DNA from: Faecalispora jeddahensis
Lineage (GTDB): Bacteria; Bacillota; Clostridia; Oscillospirales; Acutalibacteraceae
DNA: 64,000 nucleotides
Reading direction: 5' to 3'
Assembly: GCF_000577335.1 (NCBI RefSeq)
Contig: NZ_CBYL010000007.1
Span: 1-64,000, forward strand
In this document: piece after piece, positions 58,786 to 64,000 of the stretch
How positions within the stretch are numbered: position 1 is the first letter of the stretch
How the letters are laid out: the number at the start of each line of letters is the position of its first letter
Program-made: the position numbers and the translations under genes
Notes under the pieces: model-generated
What the model was told of the DNA's origin: nothing
Seen by the model: the letters and a program-made list of their open reading frames with translations, nothing else
Database searches by the model: none

Positions 58786-60663
58786 TTATTCGGACATCAG
58801 GCTGCAGACCTGATTGGAAAACGCTACAGGGTCTTCGATGCTGATGCCCTCGATCAGCAGGGCCTGCGTATACAGAAGCTGAGCGTATTCCTTGAGCTTG
58901 TCCTGATTCGTTTCGTGCAGCTTCTGCAAAACAGCGAACACCGGGTGGGTGGGGTTCAGCTCGAGCACGCGCTGGGCCTGCACACGCTCGGCGTTCGGCA
59001 TAGCATTGAGCACCTTTTCCATCTCGAGGGAGATAGCCCCCTCGCTGGAGAGGCAGACCGGGTGGGATTTGAGACGCTGAGAAACGATGACGGATTTTAC
59101 CTTGCCGTCAAGCGCATTCTGCAGGAATTCCAGCAGCTCTTTGTACTCTTCCTTCTGTTGCTCGGCAGCCTTCTTTTCCTCTTCGGTTTCAAGGCCCAGA
59201 TCGTCAGAGGAGACGTTCTTGAACTCGTGGCCGTCGTAGGCATTCAGGATGCGCAGCGCAAATTCATCCACCTGATCGGTCAGATACAGCATCTCAAGGC
59301 CTTTTTCGCGCAGAAGCTCCGTCTGCGGCAGCTGCTCGATGCGCGCGACGCTCTCGCCGCTGATGAAATAAATATCCTTCTGATCTTCCTTCATCCGGCC
59401 GACATATTCCTTTAAAGTAACCGGCTTTTTCTCGCTGGACGAGTAGAACAGAAGCAGATCCTGCAATAAATCCTTATGCTGGCCATAATCGGAATACACG
59501 CCGTATTTCAGCTGCAGGCCGAAGCTTGCAAAGAACTTTTCGTAATCCTCGCGGCTGTTGTTCAGCATCGCTTCCAGCTCGGACTTGATCTTCTTTTCGA
59601 GCCGGCTTTCGATCAGCTTAAGCTGACGGTCGTGCTGCAGCATTTCGCGGGATATATTCAATGACAAGTCCTGAGAATCGACGAGACCGCGCACAAAGCT
59701 GAAATAATCCGGCAGCAGGTCGGCGCATTTCTCCATGATCATCACGCCGTTGGAATACAGCTGGAGTCCCTTCTCGAACTCCTTGGTATAGTAATCGTAG
59801 GGAGCCTTGGCCGGGATGAACAAAAGCGCGTTATAGGTAGCGGTTCCCTCCGCGCTGGTATGAATGATGCGCAGGGGCGCTTCATAATCGTAGAATTTAT
59901 CGCGGTAGAACTGCTCGTATTCTTCCTTTGTGATTTCGTTCTTGTTCTTGCGCCACAGCGGAACCATGCTGTTCAGGGTTTCGTCCTCACGGTAGGTTTC
60001 CGTCTCGTTTTCGGCGCCTTCTTTCTGGCGGTGCTTTTCCACCTCCATATGGATGGGGTAACGGATGTAATCGGAATATTTCTTTACAATGGAGCGAATG
60101 CGGTACTGCTCCAGAAACTCATCGACGTTTTCTTCTTCGGTGGTGGGTTTGAGCTCCAAGACAATCTTTGTGCCGTGGCCCTCTTTCTCGCAGGGCTCGA
60201 CGGTATAGCCTTCAACACCCTTCGACTGCCAGCGCCAGGCATCTTCGCTGCCATAGGCGCGGCTGTATACGGTCACGCAGTCGCTGACCATGAACGCGGA
60301 ATAAAAGCCCACGCCGAACTGGCCGATAATCTCTACGTCATCCTTCTGCTCCATCTGCTGCTTAAAATTCAGCGAGCCGCTCTTTGCAATGACGCCCAGG
60401 TTATTTTCCAGCTCATCCTTCGTCATGCCGCAGCCGTTATCCTCAATGGTAAGGGTACGCGCCTCTTTGTCCGGCGTGATGCGGATGTAAAAATCGTCGC
60501 GGTTCAGGCCCGTGTCGCCGTCCTGCAGGGTTCTGTAATACAGCTTATCAATCGCATCGCTGGAGTTGGACAAAAGCTCGCGCAAAAAAATTTCGCGGTG
60601 CGTGTAAATGGAATGAATCATCAATTCCAGCAATCGTTTTGATTCCGCTTTAAATTGCTTCAT
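58786..60663 (-). CDS. htpG: Molecular chaperone HtpG (Hsp90 family)
   Basis: A 625-residue Hsp90-type ATP-dependent chaperone. The N-terminal ATPase domain has [54 protein letters not shown] and [11 protein letters not shown]. The middle and C-terminal domains follow to a short tail. ATG 60663 starts [18 protein letters not shown]; an upstream extension to 60738 crosses the CIRCE element and can be dismissed. CIRCE at 60696-60722 indicates HrcA control, which is not the usual rule for htpG in Bacillus. Confidence 0.97.
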   Translation of the reverse strand: MKQFKAESKRLLELMIHSIYTHREIFLRELLSNSSDAIDKLYYRTLQDGDTGLNRDDFYIRITPDKEARTLTIEDNGCGMTKDELENNLGVIAKSGSLNFKQQMEQKDDVEIIGQFGVGFYSAFMVSDCVTVYSRAYGSEDAWRWQSKGVEGYTVEPCEKEGHGTKIVLELKPTTEEENVDEFLEQYRIRSIVKKYSDYIRYPIHMEVEKHRQKEGAENETETYREDETLNSMVPLWRKNKNEITKEEYEQFYRDKFYDYEAPLRIIHTSAEGTATYNALLFIPAKAPYDYYTKEFEKGLQLYSNGVMIMEKCADLLPDYFSFVRGLVDSQDLSLNISREMLQHDRQLKLIESRLEKKIKSELEAMLNNSREDYEKFFASFGLQLKYGVYSDYGQHKDLLQDLLLFYSSSEKKPVTLKEYVGRMKEDQKDIYFISGESVARIEQLPQTELLREKGLEMLYLTDQVDEFALRILNAYDGHEFKNVSSDDLGLETEEEKKAAEQQKEEYKELLEFLQNALDGKVKSVIVSQRLKSHPVCLSSEGAISLEMEKVLNAMPNAERVQAQRVLELNPTHPVFAVLQKLHETNQDKLKEYAQLLYTQALLIEGISIEDPVAFSNQVCSLMSE

Positions 60664-60695
60664 AACGATTTTCCTTTCCGTACAAAAAAATAAAT

Positions 60696-60722
60696 TTAGC
60701 ACTCTGATAGCCAAAGTGCTAA
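60696..60722. promoter_or_regulatory. CIRCE element (HrcA operator) upstream of htpG
   Basis: TTAGCACTC-N9-AAGTGCTAA differs from the classical CIRCE (TTAGCACTC-N9-GAGTGCTAA) at one base. With its flanks it forms 13-bp perfect arms TAAATTTAGCACT / AGTGCTAAATTTA (60691-60727). It lies 33 bases before ATG 60663. A TATAAA just upstream on the minus strand could be the -10 box. Confidence 0.92.
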
Positions 60723-60771
60723 ATTTATAGTAATACAAAAACGGACAAAAAACAAGTCCAAAATGTAAATT

Positions 60772-61956
60772 TTACCGCTCGCGCGGGGGCGGCGAATCGT
60801 CGTGGTCCACCGTGATGATCGGCTCACACTGCGGCTCCTGCGATTTGATCTTCTCGCTCAGATATTCCGTCAGCCGCTCGTCGCTCCAGGAAAAGCGGTA
60901 GGGCACGACGATGTCGAAAATCACACGGGAGTCTTCGGGCTTCCACACCGCTTGAAAATCGTGCATCGTGATTTCATCTGAAACGGCCCGCAGACTTTCT
61001 TCCACATAGATTTTCAGCCGGTTGGCCCTCTCATCGCCCGTTACCACCGGGTCGAGATGAATCACCAGGTGAATGTTGCTGTCGGTGAGAAAATCGCGCT
61101 CGATCCGGTCAATGATCTCGTGGCTTTCCACAATATTGCGGTCGGCGCACATTTCGCAGTGAACCGAGGCAAAGCAGCGATCCGGCCCATAGTTGTGAAT
61201 GTTCAGATCGTGCAGGCCGATGATGCCGGGGTAAGACAGAATCCTGCGGTAAATGTCGTCGACCATCTCTTTGCTGGGAGCAAGGCCGAGCAGGGGATTC
61301 GCTGTTTCGATCACCAGGCGGAAGCCGGCGACCAAAATGAATACCGCAACGCCAAGGCCGAGCCAGCCGTCGAGCTGCCAGCCAGTAAAATACGAAATCA
61401 AAAGACCGATCAGAACCGCGCCGGTAGAAAGCGCGTCGTTGCGGCTGTCTTGAGAGCTGGCAAGCAGCGCGGTGGAATCGATGGTACGGCTGATCTTGCG
61501 GTAAAACAGGCCCTGCCATACCTTGAGCAGCACCGACGCGATGAGCGCAATCAGCAGCGCCGTGCCGAATTCCGTGGGACGCGGGTCCAGAATTTTGCCG
61601 ACAGACGTCTGCGCAAGCTGAAAGCCCACCATCACGACCAGAAAGGAAACCACCATGCCCGCAATGTATTCGATCCGCGCATGACCATAGGGATGCTCGG
61701 CATCCGCAGGCTTTGCGGAAAGGTGGAACCCGAACAGGGTCACCAGAGAAGAAGCAGAATCCGTCAGGTTGTTGAACGCATCCGCCATAATCGCGATACT
61801 GTGAAATACAAGCCCCGTAAGCAGCTTAATGAAAAACAGCACCAGGTTGGTCGCAACCCCGACCCATCCGGCCAGCTTGCCATACCGTTCCCGCAACTGG
61901 GATTGATTTCCGTTTTCCGGATCGCGGAGAAACAGACGGATCAGCAGCTTTGTCAT
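60772..61956 (-). CDS. Cation diffusion facilitator (FieF/ZitB-type)
   Basis: A 394-residue CDF exporter with six helices and a long C-terminal domain. Metal-site segments are MADAFNNLTDSASSLVTLFG and SQDSRNDALSTGAVLIGLLI (the SxDxRND form, as in manganese/iron-type CDFs). It also has AEHPYGHARIEYIAGMVVSF and the cytoplasmic end with HDLNIHNYGPDRCFASVHCE. After residue 290 a further 100 residues are longer than in FieF (FHDFQAVWKPEDSRVIFDIV-like). ATG 61956 follows AAAGGGG. The substrate may be Mn, Fe or Zn. Confidence 0.9.
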   Translation of the reverse strand: MTKLLIRLFLRDPENGNQSQLRERYGKLAGWVGVATNLVLFFIKLLTGLVFHSIAIMADAFNNLTDSASSLVTLFGFHLSAKPADAEHPYGHARIEYIAGMVVSFLVVMVGFQLAQTSVGKILDPRPTEFGTALLIALIASVLLKVWQGLFYRKISRTIDSTALLASSQDSRNDALSTGAVLIGLLISYFTGWQLDGWLGLGVAVFILVAGFRLVIETANPLLGLAPSKEMVDDIYRRILSYPGIIGLHDLNIHNYGPDRCFASVHCEMCADRNIVESHEIIDRIERDFLTDSNIHLVIHLDPVVTGDERANRLKIYVEESLRAVSDEITMHDFQAVWKPEDSRVIFDIVVPYRFSWSDERLTEYLSEKIKSQEPQCEPIITVDHDDSPPPRER

Positions 61957-62009
61957 CAAAAGGCCCCTTTCCTTTGTGCTTTAAGAAATTGACTTTACAA
62001 TAGTATGAG

Positions 62010-62046
62010 CAGTATCTTCCCCCGCCTGCGGCGGGGGAAGATACTG
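62010..62046. repeat. Long form of the GC-rich hairpin repeat between fumarase and CDF genes
   Basis: CAGTATCTTCCCCCGCC and GGCGGGGGAAGATACTG form a perfect 17-bp stem with loop TGC. It starts nine bases after the fumarase beta subunit stop and may serve it as a terminator on the minus strand. Confidence 0.8.
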
Positions 62047-62054
62047 ACAACATT

Positions 62055-62588
62055 TTATATTCCTGAGAACAGGCTGTTCCCCTTGGAGTCGATCGCCACC
62101 ACCAGTGGCAGATCGCACAGCTCCAGCCGTTTGACGGATTCACAGCCCAGATCGTCGAACGCCACCACCTGCAGCGACTGCACACACTGGGCGGCCAGCG
62201 CTCCGGCGCCGCCGATGGCGCACAGATAAAGCGCCCCGTTGCGGCGGATGGCATCGACGACCTCCTGCGAGCGGTTCCCTTTGCCGACCATCGCGGCAAG
62301 ACCCATGTCGAGCAGGCGCGGCGCAAACGGGTCCATCCGGCCCGAGGTGGTCGGCCCGCAGGAGCCGATCGCCATACCCTCCGGCGTGGGGGTGGGGCCG
62401 GCATAGTAAATCACAGCGCCCTCCATCGAAAACGGCAGAGGTTCGCCCTCCTCCATCAGCGCAAAAATCCGCTTGTGCGCGGCGTCACGCGCCGTATATA
62501 CCGTGCCGGAAAGCAAAACCTGATCCCCGGCCTTTAAATTCTTCGCCTGTTCCTTGAAGTCCTTTGTATTCAGCCTGATTTTTTCCAA
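62055..62588 (-). CDS. Fumarate hydratase class I / tartrate dehydratase, beta subunit
   Basis: A 177-residue beta subunit of a two-subunit iron-sulfur hydro-lyase (fumarase or L-tartrate dehydratase). It shows KAGDQVLLSGTVYTARDAAH, GAVIYYAGPTPTPEGMAIGS, GPTTSGRMDPFAPRLLDMGL, AAMVGKGNRSQEVVDAIRRN and VVAFDDLGCESVKRLEL. The start is TTG 62588 after GGAGAGAGTTGTT. The alpha (Fe-S) subunit normally lies directly upstream, but here 313 bases without a gene and then a divergent gene are found. A partner may be elsewhere. A tartrate/malate-type dehydrogenase occurs at 20213, not linked. Confidence 0.9.
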   Translation of the reverse strand: MEKIRLNTKDFKEQAKNLKAGDQVLLSGTVYTARDAAHKRIFALMEEGEPLPFSMEGAVIYYAGPTPTPEGMAIGSCGPTTSGRMDPFAPRLLDMGLAAMVGKGNRSQEVVDAIRRNGALYLCAIGGAGALAAQCVQSLQVVAFDDLGCESVKRLELCDLPLVVAIDSKGNSLFSGI

Positions 62589-62901
62589 AACAACTCTCTC
62601 CTTCTCTATGATGACCCATTCCCGTTACAATAAGTTTTACTGATAGATCTCTTTTTCCTCCGCACGAGGCGTGGGAGAAGACAACCGTTTTATTCAAGTA
62701 AACGCATCTGTCTGCGAAAGCACATTCTACGCCAAAGATACGGCAATTATTTTCTGATTTTTTGCGAATACGCCGAATTTGCGAAAGTGGTTTGTTTCCG
62801 AAATAAAATGCGGTATAATGACTGTATAAAGCCGCGAATCCGGCGGCACCTTCACATGCAGGCATTCTGCATCATTTCACACAACAGAAAGGACTGCAAG
62901 C
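62589..62901. other. Divergent intergenic region between fumarase beta and HAD genes
   Basis: It holds the HAD promoter (62791-62819) and a degenerate hairpin at about 62650-62676 (TCCTCCGCACGAGGCGTGGG), similar to the GC-rich hairpin family. No trace of a fumarase alpha subunit is seen. Confidence 0.6.
62791..62819 (+). promoter_or_regulatory. Sigma-A promoter of the HAD phosphatase gene
   Basis: TTTGTT (62791-62796), 17 bases, TATAAT (62814-62819). Confidence 0.65.
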
Positions 62902-63546
62902 ATGGCAACACCAGAAAAACTGATTGTTTTTGATTTGGACGGCACTCTCCACCGCACCGACGCTTTCGCCGTGAAAATTCACCAGATCGTGCAGGGAGAA
63001 ATGAAATACCCTGTACAGACACCGGATGAAATTCGGAGCACGTTCGGTATGCCCTCAAAGGAATATATGCCCCTCCTTCTGCCCGGCTCTGACGAAGAGG
63101 CGCAAAAACGCTATGGAAGGCGGGTAGTCGAGCTGGAAGATGAATATCTGCATCTGGCCGAAGCCTACGACGGAAGTGCAGAGATGCTCGAGCAGCTCCG
63201 CGGGGACGGATGGGTGACAGCGGTATGCTCGAATTCTTCCGTGCGGTATATCAGCGCTGTGCTGAAAGCCATTCACCTGGATGAGCTGATTGACGAAATT
63301 CAGCCGCTGGAAGCGAATTCGCGCGGAAAGGACGAAAGCCTTGCCTGTCTGTTGGAACGCGTGCAGCCCCAAAAGGCGCTGATGGTAGGCGACACCATCT
63401 TTGATCTGGACGCCGCCCGCAAAAACGACCTTCCGTTCATCGGCTGCCTTTATGGCTTCCGGCCCACAGAAATGGCCGCGGCCGACCGAAAGGTAGCCCT
63501 TGTGTCCGAAATCCCGGCCGCAGCGCAGGAGCTGCTGTTTTCCTGA
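62902..63546 (+). CDS. HAD-family phosphatase (phosphoglycolate phosphatase-like)
   Basis: A 214-residue HAD-superfamily hydrolase. Motif I is IVFDLDGTLHRTD, motif II VCSNSS, motif III the Lys region near SRGKDES, and motif IV MVGDTIFDLDAARKND. An alpha-helical cap domain lies between motifs I and II, as in phosphoglycolate phosphatases and beta-phosphoglucomutases. The substrate is unknown. GAAAGGACTGCAAGC precedes ATG. It is a single-gene unit ended by the hairpin at 63594. Confidence 0.92.
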   Translation: MATPEKLIVFDLDGTLHRTDAFAVKIHQIVQGEMKYPVQTPDEIRSTFGMPSKEYMPLLLPGSDEEAQKRYGRRVVELEDEYLHLAEAYDGSAEMLEQLRGDGWVTAVCSNSSVRYISAVLKAIHLDELIDEIQPLEANSRGKDESLACLLERVQPQKALMVGDTIFDLDAARKNDLPFIGCLYGFRPTEMAAADRKVALVSEIPAAAQELLFS

Positions 63547-63593
63547 GCCGCCGGCCATCGCGGTTCTGATATCTGAATACCTGATACTATACA

Positions 63594-63621
63594 AAGGGGA
63601 GCCGAAATCGGCTCCCTTCTT
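63594..63621. terminator. Terminator between the HAD and corA genes
   Basis: GGGAGCCGA pairs with TCGGCTCCC around AA, followed by TTCTTTT on the plus strand. Confidence 0.85.
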
Positions 63622-63651
63622 TTGTGCTGCCGGGAACACTCCGCGCGGCAA

Positions 63652-64000
63652 CTAAAGCATATTCTTTTTGCGCAGGAAATATGCAGCGACCACCATGCAG
63701 ACCATCGCCATCGCAACCGGGAACCAGAATTCCGGGATTGGCAGATCGTCGACGTTCATGCCGTACATACTCGAAATAACGGTCGGGATGGAAATAATCA
63801 GTGTGATGGAAGCCAGCACCTTCATCACGATGTTCAGGTTATTCGAAATGATCGAGGCAAACGCATCCATGGTACCCGACAGAATGTTCAGGTGGATGTT
63901 CGACATTTCAATGGCCTGCTTGACCTCAATCAGCACATCCTCGAGCAGGTCCTGATCCTCTTCGTAAAGGCGCACGGCACGGCCACGCATAATCTTTTCG
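63652..64000 (-). CDS. corA: CorA-family magnesium transporter (partial, 5' end outside window)
   Basis: The last 116 residues of a CorA/MgtE-type (CorA) divalent-cation channel. The stalk helix continues through DVLIEVKQAIEMSNIHLNIL. The first membrane helix is followed by the diagnostic YGMN motif (SSMYGMNVDDLPIPEFWFPV), then the second helix and a basic end (AAYFLRKKNML). The frame stays open to the window edge beyond an internal ATG at 63990. Confidence 0.93.
   Translation of the reverse strand, partial: EKIMRGRAVRLYEEDQDLLEDVLIEVKQAIEMSNIHLNILSGTMDAFASIISNNLNIVMKVLASITLIISIPTVISSMYGMNVDDLPIPEFWFPVAMAMVCMVVAAYFLRKKNML

Overview
The window looks like a chromosome segment of a motile, anaerobic-type member of the Clostridia (Bacillota), most likely Oscillospiraceae/Ruminococcaceae-like. 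The grounds are moderate GC (about half by eye), strong AGGAGG-type ribosome sites, frequent TTG and GTG starts, CUT1 sugar ABC transporters with DeoR and LacI regulators, a Bacillota-style chemotaxis set (split cheW pair, sigma-28/SigD promoters), a CIRCE element, type III pantothenate kinase and ECF transporter S components. No rRNA, tRNA, CRISPR array, phage or insertion sequence was seen. The taxonomic call is inference; no database was searched.

Layout. (1) 1-9369: a carbohydrate locus resembling the lower half of inositol catabolism. A leftward operon holds an aldolase (IolJ-like), a methylmalonate-semialdehyde dehydrogenase (IolA-like), a CUT1 ABC transporter and a split transketolase. 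A DeoR/IolR-type regulator and a rightward IolC-like kinase lie beside it. Tandem 11-mers matching the published IolR operator consensus sit in both leaders. (2) 9687-18007: a leftward maltodextrin operon (binding protein, two permeases, LacI regulator, 4-alpha-glucanotransferase, glycogen phosphorylase), with a LacI-type double operator at the promoter and a terminator-like hairpin after the binding-protein gene. (3) 18292-33601: chemotaxis and flagellar genes. cheA, a broken flavin reductase gene, a tartrate/D-malate dehydrogenase gene, cheR and cheB run leftward. A FliK-like protein, a short FlhB-like protein, two cheW genes and an MCP run rightward. An HD-GYP gene and fliD-fliS-fliT-like follow. 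Sigma-28-type promoters are visible before cheA, the first cheW and fliD.

(4) 33686-42450: mixed housekeeping genes: amidohydrolase, galE, acetyltransferase, a PAS-GGDEF-GAF diguanylate cyclase, DedA, an AI-2E family protein, and a MarR-CDF transporter pair. (5) 42504-46756: a translationally coupled three-gene ABC system (ATPase, secreted beta-sandwich protein, FtsX/MacB permease). (6) 47083-53468: acetyltransferase, transglutaminase-like exported protein, MarR plus MFS efflux pair, an array of repeated extended -10 promoters before a DUF554 gene, and a second diguanylate cyclase. (7) 53821-56473: coaX, whose only workable start is ATT, followed by an ECF S-component gene; a roughly 0.99 kb tandem duplication has copied the coaX 3' end and the S-component gene. 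(8) 56483-64000: DUF1540 protein, adenine deaminase, htpG with a near-perfect CIRCE, a CDF transporter, an orphan fumarase beta subunit, a HAD phosphatase and a partial CorA.

The points most worth a second look are the transketolase/IolC-IolJ-IolA locus, the coaX ATT start and adjoining duplication, the repeated promoter-like units before DUF554, the repeat-expanded FliD, the metabolic genes lodged inside the chemotaxis operon, and a family of short GC-rich hairpins scattered between genes.
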